A stretch of DNA of 64,000 bases from Halalkalibacter alkalisediminis (GCF_028610705.1 NZ_JAQQWT010000004.1:265400-329399); one strand, 5' to 3'; numbered from the stretch's first letter, positions 7,648 to 17,148 are shown. The notes: generated from the letters alone by a model not told the origin. Translations and numbers: made by a program.

Positions 7648-8103
7648 TTATTTCCCCTCCTTCGTTGTTTGCAGGGCCGCTTCTTTGAAGATCGGGTGTT
7701 TCGTTTGATAGTCTGTGTCACTGAGCAGCAATTGCTTTCCTTTTTGTTTGTTGACATTGATGATGATTGGGCCTTGAAGGTTGGCTGTCGTTTCAGCGAA
7801 CGGTTCTTTTACGGTTAAGACGACAAAGGTTGCGACGTCTTCTTCTTTTTCGATTTCGAGCATCTCTAGTGTTGCATCTGGTAGCTTTATTTGATAATTT
7901 GAAACCACTTCAAAAGGGTTTAAGACGATAAAGGCGACATCTGTTGTGGCTGTTGATTGTAAGACAAAGAAGGGAGTTCCTTCTTCTAGTGGAAGCAGGA
8001 CAAATTGTTTCTCCTCTTCAAAGGCAGGGATTCCTTTGGAGAACGTGATGATGTTTTCGTCATTTATTTCAACCGTTCCTTGGTACTTCGTTTCAATGTT
8101 CAT
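7648..8103 (-). CDS. fliW: Flagellar assembly factor FliW
   Basis: A 151-residue protein with the FliW signature: a TFSKGIPAFEEEKQFVLLP-type segment near residues 20-40 and FVVLTVKEPF further on. FliW binds free flagellin, and when flagellin is depleted it binds CsrA instead and relieves hag repression. The ATG at 8103 has AAGGTG nine bases upstream and gives the usual MNIETKY start; the ATG at 8127 lacks a usable ribosome site. It is co-transcribed with csrA. Confidence 0.94.
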   Translation of the reverse strand: MNIETKYQGTVEINDENIITFSKGIPAFEEEKQFVLLPLEEGTPFFVLQSTATTDVAFIVLNPFEVVSNYQIKLPDATLEMLEIEKEEDVATFVVLTVKEPFAETTANLQGPIIINVNKQKGKQLLLSDTDYQTKHPIFKEAALQTTKEGK

Positions 8104-8139
8104 ACGGTCACACACCTTTTTTCTCATTCATTTCCAACC

Positions 8140-8148
8140 ATTGTATCA
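8140..8148 (-). promoter_or_regulatory. Possible extended -10 promoter of fliW-csrA
   Basis: TGATACAAT on the minus strand matches an extended -10 (TGnTATAAT) with one mismatch; no clear -35 is seen. It lies between the yviE terminator-like hairpin and fliW, so fliW-csrA may also be read from here. Confidence 0.35.
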
Positions 8149-8165
8149 TAACGACTTATCTAGAG

Positions 8166-8198
8166 AAAAAGAAGCCGCTGCTGCGACTTCTTTCTTTA
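8166..8198 (-). terminator. Hairpin at the end of yviE
   Basis: AAGAAGTCGC and GCGGCTTCTT pair with a short loop and are followed by TTTTC on the minus strand. It overlaps the last codon of yviE. It may end or attenuate the flgM-yviE transcript before fliW. Confidence 0.65.
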
Positions 8199-8777
8199 CA
8201 ACCCCAGGTTCACATGGTCCCCAACGGGTTGGAAGGAGATTTGATTTTTTTGACGGATGTAGACATCTGATTGCCACTTCGGCATTTCAATTTGCGGAGC
8301 ACGGCGATTGACGGTAATCTCCGTATCCTTCACTCTAGCTCGGATGTTCACCTGAGCTGGTTCAAAGTGAAATTTTACTCGATCAGGGGACTTTGGCATA
8401 TAGCCAATGTTCACTTGGACGCGAGCAGGTTCACTATTTATTTTGGCCATTCGCGCAATCGCTCCAGGACCATTTTCAATTTTCATGAGCTGATCCCCTT
8501 GCTGGGCCGTTTTTGCGAAAAACTTTGAAACTTGTTGCATTGCTTTGGCTGCGGTTTCGCTTGCCACTCTGATCGGTGATTTTAAATTCGCATCGGCAAA
8601 GGCTTCGGTTTGGTCAATATGCATTTTCGAAGCGGTTGTGCTGATCTCAATCAAGTTATGGTGGTTCTGCCTGATTTGCATATCCGGTCCCTGCTGTCTA
8701 ATTTGCGGGCCTGGCCGACTTGAACGTATGCCAATCTTAGCATCGTTCTGCTGAATATGTAAGGATGTTAGTTGCAT
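8196..8777 (-). CDS. yviE: YviE / DUF6470 family protein
   Basis: A 193-residue protein of the DUF6470 family, found in Bacillus flagellar clusters between flgL and fliW. It begins MQLTSLHIQQNDAKIGIRS and is rich in alternating hydrophobic/polar beta-like segments (repeated IEI, MQIRQ, VNIRARV). Its exact role in filament assembly is not established. The ATG at 8777 has AAGGAAGGG six bases upstream; a frame from 8834 would add residues without a ribosome site. The order flgK-flgL-yviE-fliW is conserved with B. subtilis. Confidence 0.85.
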   Translation of the reverse strand: MQLTSLHIQQNDAKIGIRSSRPGPQIRQQGPDMQIRQNHHNLIEISTTASKMHIDQTEAFADANLKSPIRVASETAAKAMQQVSKFFAKTAQQGDQLMKIENGPGAIARMAKINSEPARVQVNIGYMPKSPDRVKFHFEPAQVNIRARVKDTEITVNRRAPQIEMPKWQSDVYIRQKNQISFQPVGDHVNLGL

Positions 8778-8844
8778 AACCATCCCTTCCTTTATATAGG
8801 GATAGGCTTTGCACGTGGAAACGGCAAAGCCCATTTTCTGAAAA

Positions 8845-10038
8845 TTATCTTAAAAAGTCCAATAAGCTCGGTTGAATGATTCTCGCTCCTGCTGACAAAG
8901 CGGCACGATGAACACTTTCCTGCGTCATTAAATCGATGATGACTTTTTCTATCTCCGCATCTTCATTTTCAGACATAATACGGTTGGCACTCACTTCTTG
9001 TTCCATTAACCGGTTTTCAATCATTTGAACGCGATTCACTCTCGCACCAAGCTCGGCACGTTCCGTGACAAAACGGTCGATATGACCAAAAATGTTGTCA
9101 ATGTAACCAGTTAATTCGGTTCCATCTACAGTTGCATCATCAAGAGCTCGCTCCAGTCGAGTAATGTCTCCGAATAAAGCATTGCTAAACACGCTACTCG
9201 GATTGATGTTTACAGGAATCGATACTCCTTTTAACAATTCGATTTCGACCGATTGCGAGTTGACTGAGACACCTGTTGCACTTGCCACAACGACATCATT
9301 GGACCGAACCGTTTTCGTGGTAAGCGCTTGGCTAACGGCATGATTCGGATCATGTGCTTGGTTCGGTTCTATGTAAGTAACCGAATTATCAGCCCCAATC
9401 ATTAAGCGAATCGCCTGTGCGTTAAAATCAGCTTCCCCATAAACAGGAGTTGTTTGACTAGTATCTTGGAAAATAGGTTGGCCATTTTCCGTTCCAATGT
9501 GTTGGAATGTTTTGCCATTATACACGACCTCTACTGATCCTAAATCTTTGATGGATCCATCAAAGAAAGCCTGAATCCCTAGATCCATGTTTGTCGTGTT
9601 ACTAATAGGCGGATTGGTTGTGTTCGTACCATTAAATATATATTTATTGCTATTTTTCATATTGCCCAATGATTCAAGATGTTCGCGTAACTGCTGGACT
9701 TCCTTAGCCATATTCGCACGCTCAGCTGGATTATACGTATCATTCGCTGCTTGTGTTGCTAGCTCACGAATACGCTGCAACACTTCCGTTCCTTTATCAA
9801 GCGTCGCATCAGCAGTGTCCATCCAGTTATAGGCTTCACTAAGATTGCGTTTAAATTGCTCGACTTCTGTTACTTGCGAACGGTAACGCATGCCTTTCAT
9901 GGCAACAACCGGATCTTGGGATGCACGTGTAATCTTTTTTCCTGTTGAAAGTTGATCTTGAATGCTGGCTAAACGATTGTAACCTTGATTAATATTACGT
10001 AATGAGCTTTGTGAAAGCATCATTTGTGTCACTCGCAT
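8845..10038 (-). CDS. flgL: Flagellar hook-filament junction protein FlgL
   Basis: FlgL (hook-associated protein 3) of 397 residues. The N-terminus MRVTQMMLSQSSLRNINQGYNRLASIQDQLSTGKKI style and GKKITRASQDPVVAM are typical, as is the C-terminal helical end. Together with FlgK it forms the junction between hook and filament. The ATG at 10038 is preferred with AGGTG six to eight bases upstream; a GTG at 10047 would add three residues. It follows flgK by 15 bases. Confidence 0.94.
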   Translation of the reverse strand: MRVTQMMLSQSSLRNINQGYNRLASIQDQLSTGKKITRASQDPVVAMKGMRYRSQVTEVEQFKRNLSEAYNWMDTADATLDKGTEVLQRIRELATQAANDTYNPAERANMAKEVQQLREHLESLGNMKNSNKYIFNGTNTTNPPISNTTNMDLGIQAFFDGSIKDLGSVEVVYNGKTFQHIGTENGQPIFQDTSQTTPVYGEADFNAQAIRLMIGADNSVTYIEPNQAHDPNHAVSQALTTKTVRSNDVVVASATGVSVNSQSVEIELLKGVSIPVNINPSSVFSNALFGDITRLERALDDATVDGTELTGYIDNIFGHIDRFVTERAELGARVNRVQMIENRLMEQEVSANRIMSENEDAEIEKVIIDLMTQESVHRAALSAGARIIQPSLLDFLR

Positions 10039-10053
10039 CGATGTCACCTATCC

Positions 10054-11748
10054 TTATCTGCCGACTACACCCATCCCGTTAATGATTCGGTCAAGCATTT
10101 CGTCAACCATTGTAATGTTTCTTGCTGCTGCGTTGTATGCATGCTGGTATTGAATCATCATCGTCATCTCTTCATCTAGAGAAACGTTACTTACTGATTT
10201 CTTGCGATAGTCGACACTATCTTGCAGAGAAGCCGAACTGTTTAGCATTCTTGTCGCTTCTTGGGTCGTAACCGCCATATCTCCGATGACTCCTTGATAG
10301 TACGTGCTAATCGTTCCTGAATCATTGTTAAACGTAAGAACGATATCTTTCACATCCGCTAACCGTTTGGCATTCGTGCCATCACCAGCGAAAGCCGTAG
10401 GCGTACCGCCGATAAAGTTATTCGCATCACCTAGGAACGTACGAAGATTGTCATAATAAGCACCATCACGTGGAGCATGTAAAAGGTTTTGATACGTTTG
10501 CTGTTGTCCTGTCACAATCCCATTTGTATTCACACCAGAAGCCGCAATATTGTTTAAACTTGAGACAATCGCTGCGTCTAATTGAATCGCTTTAGCTGCA
10601 CCGACTTCAGGAGCGATGCCACTAAGATCAAATAAGTTTCCACCTTGTTGAACATGGCCATTGCGATCTGCAAGGGTAAAACCAAGGGAATGGATGTGAT
10701 TCATTTCCGTTGCAAACACTTCTGCCATGTTATTTAGTTCATGGATCATATTTGGATAAACACCCATTACATCGTTGATATTCGTTCCATATCCGTACGA
10801 CTCAATAAGAGCTTTTATTTCACCACGAGGCAGGTCATTTACATTCAACTGATGTACGGTTCCATCATTAGTAACAAAAGAAAATCCGCTAACAAAGTTT
10901 GCGTTCTCAAACGTGATATCCAATTGCTTTCTAGCTTCTACTCCCGTTCCATCTACTAGTTTAAGAGGTTGACCGTTTACTAGATACGGATTCCCTTGGT
11001 CATTAATGAGCGTAACCGTTACAGCGCCTTCAGCAGCTGAGTTCGCTTGTCCACCACTTTTTTCTCGTTGAACCTGAATGTTAATCATACTTGAAAGCTG
11101 ATCTAATAAACGATCTTGTTGGTCATATAAGTCATTGGTGACATAGCCATGTGGCTCTATTTTACGAATTTGATCGTTAACGGCATCCAGCTGACTTAAG
11201 ATCGAATTCACTTCTCTTTGCGTCACTTCGATTTCCTTTTTATAATCGGATTTGATCGCAGAAAGCGAGTCATGTAAAAAGTTAAACGTCTCCGCAACGG
11301 CCAACGCACGTTGACGAACAACGGAACGAGCTCCTGAATCTTCCGGATCGACGGTTAAATCTTGAAGCGACGTCCAAAACATATCAATTTGTCGATTCAA
11401 TCCTTGTTCGGATGGCTCATTTAAAACATCCTCCATCTTTGTCAGAGCGGCATTACGTGTGTCCCAATATCCTACTTTATTCGTTTCATTGCGATATTGA
11501 ACATCCAAAAACTGTTCTCTCACTCGTTGAATCGAGCCTGCTTGCACTCCTGTTCCTAAATTCCCAGGCACGCTCGGGCTATTTTTCCCAACAGCTGGAT
11601 ACGACTCCGTTTGTGTGAAGTTCACGCGTTGACGCGTGTACCCTTCTGTATTGGCATTGGCCATGTTATGTCCTGTTGTATGAAGCGCATATTGTTGAGT
11701 CATCATTGCACGTCTTGCTGTTTCTAATGCATGGAATGTGGATAACAC
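10054..11748 (-). CDS. flgK: Flagellar hook-associated protein FlgK
   Basis: A 564-residue FlgK (HAP1), first junction protein above the hook. The N-terminal rod-type motif (HTTGHNMANANTEGYTRQ) and the C-terminal segment (VSNVSLDEEMTMMIQYQHAY) are intact. The gene uses a GTG start with GGAGG eight bases upstream. It lies between flgN, which encodes its export chaperone, and flgL, as in B. subtilis. Confidence 0.95.
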   Translation of the reverse strand: MLSTFHALETARRAMMTQQYALHTTGHNMANANTEGYTRQRVNFTQTESYPAVGKNSPSVPGNLGTGVQAGSIQRVREQFLDVQYRNETNKVGYWDTRNAALTKMEDVLNEPSEQGLNRQIDMFWTSLQDLTVDPEDSGARSVVRQRALAVAETFNFLHDSLSAIKSDYKKEIEVTQREVNSILSQLDAVNDQIRKIEPHGYVTNDLYDQQDRLLDQLSSMINIQVQREKSGGQANSAAEGAVTVTLINDQGNPYLVNGQPLKLVDGTGVEARKQLDITFENANFVSGFSFVTNDGTVHQLNVNDLPRGEIKALIESYGYGTNINDVMGVYPNMIHELNNMAEVFATEMNHIHSLGFTLADRNGHVQQGGNLFDLSGIAPEVGAAKAIQLDAAIVSSLNNIAASGVNTNGIVTGQQQTYQNLLHAPRDGAYYDNLRTFLGDANNFIGGTPTAFAGDGTNAKRLADVKDIVLTFNNDSGTISTYYQGVIGDMAVTTQEATRMLNSSASLQDSVDYRKKSVSNVSLDEEMTMMIQYQHAYNAAARNITMVDEMLDRIINGMGVVGR

Positions 11749-11792
11749 TAATGCTTCCTCCGTTTCAAATATAAGTGCATGTTCAATCTCTT

Positions 11793-12287
11793 TTAAGCTT
11801 TCGAGTCAAAAAGGGAGTGATTATTTTCATACGGTTCGTCATCTTGACTCCGAGGATTATAGCTGACGTCTTCCTTATGCGGCAGCATTAAGTCCAGGGA
11901 AAGGTTCACAAATCGTAACGATTCCTCGATTAATTCCTGATTTAATTCATTTTGTGTTTTTAACTTCTGCACATCATCAACCAGTTTTCTTTGAAGCTGC
12001 TCAAGCTGAAGCTTTTCTTCGGCGGTTGCAAACCTCTTCACATCAGACATCGTTACGGCTTCCTTTGCCTCACCCTGTTCGAGCAAGAATGTTCGCACGA
12101 TTTTTGAACGTAACATTTCAGTCGTCTGGAGTTTATGAGCGAGCTTGGATTCTTCGCGGACGATCGCTTCAAGAACTTTCATATCACCCTTTTTGATCGG
12201 TTCTACCTTCTTTGTCGCTAGTTCAAGTAGGTGCTCATGAACTTCAATGAGCCTCTCTAATAACTGTGTGATCGCTTTGATTGACAT
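11793..12287 (-). CDS. flgN: FlgN family export chaperone
   Basis: A 164-residue almost entirely helical protein in the position of B. subtilis flgN (yvyG). FlgN chaperones escort FlgK and FlgL to the export apparatus. The N-terminus (LLERLIEVHEHLLELATKKVEPI) matches the family's first long helix. It ends 44 bases before flgK and starts 30 bases after flgM. Confidence 0.85.
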   Translation of the reverse strand: MSIKAITQLLERLIEVHEHLLELATKKVEPIKKGDMKVLEAIVREESKLAHKLQTTEMLRSKIVRTFLLEQGEAKEAVTMSDVKRFATAEEKLQLEQLQRKLVDDVQKLKTQNELNQELIEESLRFVNLSLDLMLPHKEDVSYNPRSQDDEPYENNHSLFDSKA

Positions 12288-12317
12288 CGGTTCTCCTCCT
12301 CACTCCAGACAAACTGT

Positions 12318-12581
12318 TTATGACTGGTTCCAAAAATCATAAAATTTATTGGCGATTGCCTGTGAATCAACTTTGTACTCACCAGCATCAATCTTTTGTT
12401 TGATAGCTTCTATTTTTTCTAAGCGCTCTTTCTCCAGTTTCGTTCTTTTTTGCATGGAAAGGGCCTCAGATGAAATTTCAAGTTTATCTCTTTTCGCTTG
12501 TACATCGTTTGCTTTTTCTGTTTTCTCGATTTGCTTTCGATACGGGTTTTGTTGAACAGAGTTATACGGATTAATTTTCAT
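12318..12581 (-). CDS. flgM: Anti-sigma factor FlgM
   Basis: An 87-residue FlgM, which holds SigD inactive until the hook is complete. It starts MKINPYNSVQQNPYRKQ and carries the KLEISSEALSM type SigD-binding segment. The ATG at 12581 is chosen because AGAGGTGA stands eight bases upstream and the N-terminus then matches the family. Its own SigD promoter lies about 75 bases upstream, giving the usual negative feedback on SigD. Confidence 0.92.
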   Translation of the reverse strand: MKINPYNSVQQNPYRKQIEKTEKANDVQAKRDKLEISSEALSMQKRTKLEKERLEKIEAIKQKIDAGEYKVDSQAIANKFYDFWNQS

Positions 12582-12653
12582 ATCAGTCACCTCTTCTCTA
12601 TTGTAGTTGCTTTTATGTATAAAACACAAAACGCACCGAGTTAGTTAGTATTA

Positions 12654-12680
12654 TTATCGGCACGTTTTCTTATATTGTTA
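12654..12680 (-). promoter_or_regulatory. SigD promoter of flgM operon
   Basis: TAAC-N15-GCCGATAA on the minus strand: a perfect SigD -10, ideal spacing and a -35 with one mismatch. It lies between yvyF and flgM, so flgM-flgN-flgK-flgL-yviE can be read by SigD independently of the comF transcript. Confidence 0.88.
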
Positions 12681-12691
12681 ACTATTTTTTA

Positions 12692-13126
12692 TTAAAGACG
12701 ATCTTTTAAGGAGTGATAGGTCGTCGTTCCCATGTTTCGTTCCGCGCGGCGCTCAGCCTCTTTACGCTCTTCAAACTCTTTTTCTTTTTGCAATTGATCA
12801 AGGCCGCCTGTGATGTTGTCCTTGCACTCCCCACATATTCGTCCTTCTTGAATAATCGCCCCACACGATTCACAGGGATACCCTAAGTTCGGAAAACTCT
12901 TTGTTTGCAGTCTCCCTTCACGGACAAACTGATGGATCACTGTTAGCTCCACGCCGGTTTTTTCATGAACCTCACGAATCGAGGCCATACGGTTTTGTTT
13001 TCTTCTCATAAAAGACGATACCTTATCATATTGATCTTCTTGTTCCTTATGACAAAGCTGGCAGATCGGACGTAAGGCTTTCACGAAGATTTTCCCGCAC
13101 TTTGAACAATTGGCTACATCTTTCAT
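12692..13126 (-). CDS. yvyF: YvyF family flagellar operon protein
   Basis: A 144-residue protein with two zinc-ribbon-like Cys pairs: CSKC...CQLC near the N-terminus and CESC...CGEC near residues 91-107. A MerR/HTH-like helical segment (REVHEKTGVELTVIHQFVREG) lies between them. This architecture matches the TIGR03826 'flagellar operon protein' YvyF. Its role is not settled. The start has GGGAGGGGGAG upstream. It sits between comFC and flgM as in B. subtilis. Confidence 0.9.
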   Translation of the reverse strand: MKDVANCSKCGKIFVKALRPICQLCHKEQEDQYDKVSSFMRRKQNRMASIREVHEKTGVELTVIHQFVREGRLQTKSFPNLGYPCESCGAIIQEGRICGECKDNITGGLDQLQKEKEFEERKEAERRAERNMGTTTYHSLKDRL

Positions 13127-13201
13127 TTTTCTCCCCCTCCCCCTTTTTTTTGATTATAGCGAATCTTGTCAAGCTTGTCAGTGAAGTTTTTATGGGAAAG
13201 G

Positions 13202-13915
13202 CTACCTCGCGATCGTCAGAGATGCAACATTTTTGGCACCATGTTCTTTTAACAATTTCGCAGCTTGGCGAATCGTTGTACCGGTTGTGTAGACATCATC
13301 GATGAGGAGAATGTTTCGGTTTTCCACTTTGCTCTTTGCATTTGGTTGTAGGGTAAAGGGGTTATGGTGAAACTGATCGATACGCTGTTTTCGTGATTTT
13401 TTACTTTGTTTTTCTCCACTCGTTCGGTCGAGAACCGGCTGATCCTCTGCCCACGGCAGCAGCAGTAACGCGGATTGGTTAAAGCCTCTTGTTTGAAGTC
13501 GCTCACGGCTAAGCGGCATCGCAATAGGGGTGTAACGTTGAAACTGTTTCTGATAAACCTTATGAAGCATTGGAGAAAAATACGTAGCAATCACGGCATC
13601 TCCTTTGTATTTATAGGTCGCCAACCACTCCTTTAAAAAGGGATTGTATTCATATAAGGAGACGTTTCGTTCTAAGAGCGTTGCCGTGTCCTCCCTTTCT
13701 TCCCAACGCCAACAATCTAAACACTGATCCTCTTTCCTATGGGCATTGTTTATTTTTTCAAGGGGGCGGGAACACGTTTTACACGTTCGTCCCTCTATGC
13801 GAGAAAGTTCGGACTCACATAAGGAGCAAAGGAGGTCCTCCGGTTCGATTAACAGTAGCTTTCTCCAGCCAACGGCGTCAAAAAAGCGTTCGTGACAGGC
13901 CAAGCAACGCTTCAT
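13202..13915 (-). CDS. comFC: ComFC competence phosphoribosyltransferase-fold protein
   Basis: A 237-residue ComF-family protein needed for DNA uptake into the cytoplasm. The N-terminal 75 residues carry four CxxC zinc-binding pairs (CLAC, CSLC, CKTC, CLDC). The C-terminal phosphoribosyltransferase domain holds the PRPP-loop motif ILLIDDVYTTGTT. Its ATG overlaps the comFA stop by four bases, so translation is coupled. comFB, which lies between comFA and comFC in B. subtilis, is absent. Confidence 0.93.
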   Translation of the reverse strand: MKRCLACHERFFDAVGWRKLLLIEPEDLLCSLCESELSRIEGRTCKTCSRPLEKINNAHRKEDQCLDCWRWEEREDTATLLERNVSLYEYNPFLKEWLATYKYKGDAVIATYFSPMLHKVYQKQFQRYTPIAMPLSRERLQTRGFNQSALLLLPWAEDQPVLDRTSGEKQSKKSRKQRIDQFHHNPFTLQPNAKSKVENRNILLIDDVYTTGTTIRQAAKLLKEHGAKNVASLTIAR

Positions 13916-15285
13916 AAGAATCCTCCTTCCTTATTCATGTGTTGAATATGTGTTCGAGCTCTTTTCATTTCCTGCGAGACGCCGTAATGAAAATACACAA
14001 CATCTCCTGTTGGCGCTTCTTTTTTTCGACCCGCTCGACCGGCGATTTGCACGAGTGCCGATTCTTCGAAGATAGGATCCTCTGCGCCAAATACTGCGAC
14101 TTGGACATCTGCAAAGGTTACCCCTCTTTCTAAAATCGTTGTGGTGACCATAAGGCGAACGTTGCCGTTGCGAAAGGCTTCTACGTATCGATGCCGATTG
14201 GGTTCTTTAGCATGAACCGCTAAGTGTTTGATTTGGTAAAGCTGCAATAGACTAGAAATGAGTTGTAGCGTTTGAAGGGAGGGCACAAAGAGAAGCAGCG
14301 GTTTATTCGTTTGTAGCCATGTAATGAGCACGGGGGGAAGTTTCTTTTTTTGCAGCTGCTTTTGCCAATTGCCACACCACTGAAAACGAGGAACAGGTAA
14401 TCGGAATCCGTGATATCGTTTCGGAATTTTTATGAGGGTGAGGTCGGGCATTTTGAGAAGATCTTTAGATGGTGTGGCACTGAGGTAGATCGTCGTTGCG
14501 TTAGGTTTTTGCGCTTGCCGGACGGCATGTTGAAGCCTCTGGTCATAGGAGTAAGGAAAGGCATCGACTTCATCGATGATGACAACATCAAACGCTCTGT
14601 AAAAGCGCATTGCCTGATGTGTTGTGGATAACACCAATTGAGCGCCTGTTTTCTTTTCTTTACGGCCTCCATAGAGCGTTTCGATGTGTGTATGTGGAAA
14701 ACTTTGCTGCAATCGTGGGGATAACTCTTTTACGACGTCGGTACGGGGTGTGGATAACAACACGCGCTTTCCTTGCGCAAACGCTGCTTCTAAGCCACGG
14801 AAGAGGACTTCTGTTTTTCCTGCGCCACAGACGGCCCAAACGAGTAGTTTTTGTTGGTTTTTTATCGCTTCGATAACTGAATCTGAAGCCGCTTTTTGGC
14901 TGAGAGTGAGTGCACCTTTCCAGTGAAGGCTGTTGGATTGAACTGGCCTCTCTATAGGTGGACCCGTCCAGTGATAAAGAGGCTGGCAAGAGCTTACTTT
15001 TCCTAGCTGAAGACAATGTCGGCAATAGCTGCAGGTTTTTCCGCAGCGCGCGCATATGTGTTTGGCAAAAAGCATGCGATCATCATTGCCGCATCGGATG
15101 CATGTTTCACGTCCGTTGATCAGTTGGATGCCAGGTTGAGATTGGATGTGCGGGTGTGGGAGATGGTGTTCTAGGATCGGAATTTCAGAGAGGAGAAGTC
15201 GTTTGCCAAAGAGGAGTGATTGGATCAAGTGGGGCACCTCCGATTGGGGATTTTTATAAAAAGAGCAAGACGCGGTTGCTGTCAT
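13912..15285 (-). CDS. comFA: ComFA DNA uptake helicase
   Basis: A DEAD-type ATPase that helps pull single-stranded DNA into the cell during transformation. After an N-terminal zinc module with seven Cys (about residues 60-92) come the Walker A motif VCGAGKTE (near 152-159), the Walker B motif IIDEVDAFPY, the SAT motif and the motif VI QIAGRAGR. With the ATG at 15285 the protein has 457 residues, close to the B. subtilis enzyme. A TTG at 15324 would overlap degV and lacks a good ribosome site. The upstream GAAGAG is only a weak site, so the start is uncertain. Confidence 0.92.
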   Translation of the reverse strand: MTATASCSFYKNPQSEVPHLIQSLLFGKRLLLSEIPILEHHLPHPHIQSQPGIQLINGRETCIRCGNDDRMLFAKHICARCGKTCSYCRHCLQLGKVSSCQPLYHWTGPPIERPVQSNSLHWKGALTLSQKAASDSVIEAIKNQQKLLVWAVCGAGKTEVLFRGLEAAFAQGKRVLLSTPRTDVVKELSPRLQQSFPHTHIETLYGGRKEKKTGAQLVLSTTHQAMRFYRAFDVVIIDEVDAFPYSYDQRLQHAVRQAQKPNATTIYLSATPSKDLLKMPDLTLIKIPKRYHGFRLPVPRFQWCGNWQKQLQKKKLPPVLITWLQTNKPLLLFVPSLQTLQLISSLLQLYQIKHLAVHAKEPNRHRYVEAFRNGNVRLMVTTTILERGVTFADVQVAVFGAEDPIFEESALVQIAGRAGRKKEAPTGDVVYFHYGVSQEMKRARTHIQHMNKEGGFL

Positions 15286-15302
15286 GCTCTTCGTTAATTG
15301 GT

Positions 15303-16160
15303 TTATGTATATTGTTTTTGCCAAGAGAGCCCTAAGCTTCCGGCTCCTAAATGCGTGCCAATGACTGGCCCAAAATAACTAATGTCGACTTCGACATGAG
15401 GAAAACGCTCGTTAATCGTCTGTGCTAATTGTTCGGCTCCATCTAAGCGATTGGCGTGAATGACCGTCGCATAGTAGTTCCCACCTTGTGACACATCCTG
15501 CTCAAGTAGCTCCAGTAAGCGCGCTAATGCTTTTTTTTCCGTCCGAACTTTTTCAAACGGAACGATGCTTCCTTCTTCAAAATGAAGAATCGGTTTAATT
15601 TTTAATAAACTTCCAACGACGAGCTGAGCACCCGAAAGGCGACCGCCGCGGTGTAAATGGTTTAAGTTATCGACCATGAAATACGCTTTGGCTGTTTTCT
15701 TCATGAACGCTAATTTTTCTAGAATCTCATTAGCGTCTGCACCCGCCTCGGCTGATCGTGCTGCTTCTAAGACGTAATACGCTTGAGGGGCACAACTCAC
15801 TTCGGTATCAAAGCCAAACACCTCAATGCCTTCAACCATGTCTCCTGCACTAAGGGCCGATTGATACGTTCCGCTAATCTGGCTTGATAAATGAATCGTG
15901 ACAACTTGCTCGTACCCTTTTTTAGCTAGTTGTTCAAATAATTCCACGAACTGACCAATGGCCGGTTGTGACGTTTTCGGCAGTTCCTCAGCTGTTTCCA
16001 TTTTTTTATAAAATTGATCTGTTGTGAGATCCAATTCTTCTTGAAATGATTCTTCACCGAATATGACGTTTAACGGAACCATTTCAATCTGAAGGTCTTT
16101 GCGAATTTCAACTGGTATGTAGGCGGTACTATCCGTCACAATCGCAACTTTTTTATTCAT
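15303..16160 (-). CDS. degV: DegV family fatty-acid-binding protein
   Basis: A 285-residue DegV (EDD-fold) protein. It has the N-terminal TDSTAYIP motif and the SSQISGTYQSA loop that cradle a fatty acid in this family. DegV proteins bind fatty acids and present them to fatty-acid kinase (FakB role in other Firmicutes). The start is an ATG with a GAGGAGC upstream. The gene lies between degU and comFA as in B. subtilis. Confidence 0.93.
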   Translation of the reverse strand: MNKKVAIVTDSTAYIPVEIRKDLQIEMVPLNVIFGEESFQEELDLTTDQFYKKMETAEELPKTSQPAIGQFVELFEQLAKKGYEQVVTIHLSSQISGTYQSALSAGDMVEGIEVFGFDTEVSCAPQAYYVLEAARSAEAGADANEILEKLAFMKKTAKAYFMVDNLNHLHRGGRLSGAQLVVGSLLKIKPILHFEEGSIVPFEKVRTEKKALARLLELLEQDVSQGGNYYATVIHANRLDGAEQLAQTINERFPHVEVDISYFGPVIGTHLGAGSLGLSWQKQYT

Positions 16161-16390
16161 GAATAGCTCCTCGCTTTTCTCATCCCTATTGTTGGAGTCA
16201 TGCTCCTAACTGGAAATCTCTACTATCTAATGTACATGTAAAAAAGAATGCTTTCAAGTCAAGGAAGAAAATTAGGCGGAACATTGCTTTGTTGCTCTCC
16301 TCCTTAAACTCGCGCAACGTGTCCCTTGAGTATCCCAAAAAAGCCTCCGCGCAAATATGTTCACTATGTTTGATTTTTTGTTTCAACATT

Positions 16391-16438
16391 TTATAAACAA
16401 AAAGGAAGAAACAGGCCTATGGCCCTTTCTCCCCTTCC
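16391..16438 (-). terminator. degU terminator
   Basis: An imperfect hairpin with AGGAAG...CTTCCT outer arms and a GGCC-ATA-GGCC inner stem, followed by TTTTTG on the minus strand, just past the degU stop. The rest of 16161-16390 shows no gene. Confidence 0.6.
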
Positions 16439-16440
16439 TA

Positions 16441-17148
16441 CTATCTGACAATGACATAGCCTTTTTTAATCGCTTCTACAACGGCTTGCGTACGGTCATT
16501 TACATTCATTTTTTGTAAAATGTTACTGACGTGGTTCTTCACCGTTTTTTCACTAATATAAAGGGATTCGCCAATCGCACGGTTGCTCTGGCCATCTGTC
16601 ATTAACTGTAATACTTCACACTCACGACGAGTTAAAATATGAAGCGGCTTTCTGTACTCCACTTCACGGAAACCAATCGACTCTTCATGAATATCATCTT
16701 CTTTCGCTAAACGACGGTATTCATTGATCAAGTTATGCGTTACTTTCGGATGAATATACGCACCGCCTGAAGCGACTACTTTCACCGCTTCAATTAACGC
16801 ATCAGCATCCATTTCCTTAAGTAGGTATCCGGAAGCTCCCGTTTTCAATACATGCGTCACATAAGACTCATCATCGTGAATAGACAAGATCAACACTTTA
16901 ATGTTTGGGAAAGCTTGTACCAATTCTTTTGTTGCTTCGACGCCGTTCATGTTAGGCATATTTATATCCATTAAGATCACATCTGGACGGTACAGCTTTA
17001 CTAGCTCCAATGCTTGTGATCCATCTTGTCCATCAGCCACAATCTCAAATTCGGATTCCATCGCAAGAATGCGTTTTACACCTTCACGAAATAACTGATG
17101 GTCATCAATGATGACGATTTTAATTTTGTTGTTTAATTGTTCATTCAT
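16441..17148 (-). CDS. degU: Two-component response regulator DegU
   Basis: A 235-residue NarL/FixJ-type regulator. The receiver domain has the acidic pair IIDDHQ, phospho-acceptor Asp61 in LMDINMP, and the IHDDE and KEMDA segments. The C-terminal LuxR-type HTH includes [12 protein letters not shown] and [18 protein letters not shown]. DegU controls degradative enzymes, competence and motility. The ATG at 17148 is favoured by its distance from GAGAGGTG; an adjacent ATG at 17151 is nearly as good, and a frame from 17190 is too long. It is 57 bases downstream of degS. Confidence 0.96.
   Translation of the reverse strand: MNEQLNNKIKIVIIDDHQLFREGVKRILAMESEFEIVADGQDGSQALELVKLYRPDVILMDINMPNMNGVEATKELVQAFPNIKVLILSIHDDESYVTHVLKTGASGYLLKEMDADALIEAVKVVASGGAYIHPKVTHNLINEYRRLAKEDDIHEESIGFREVEYRKPLHILTRRECEVLQLMTDGQSNRAIGESLYISEKTVKNHVSNILQKMNVNDRTQAVVEAIKKGYVIVR

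Noticed and set aside
14660-15055. 131-residue minus-strand frame within comFA
   Set aside because: Lies entirely within comFA in another frame; composition is Arg/Ser-rich shadow sequence.
16198-16389. 63-residue minus-strand frame between degV and degU
   Set aside because: No ribosome site, no family resemblance, and it overlaps the degU terminator region; read as noncoding.
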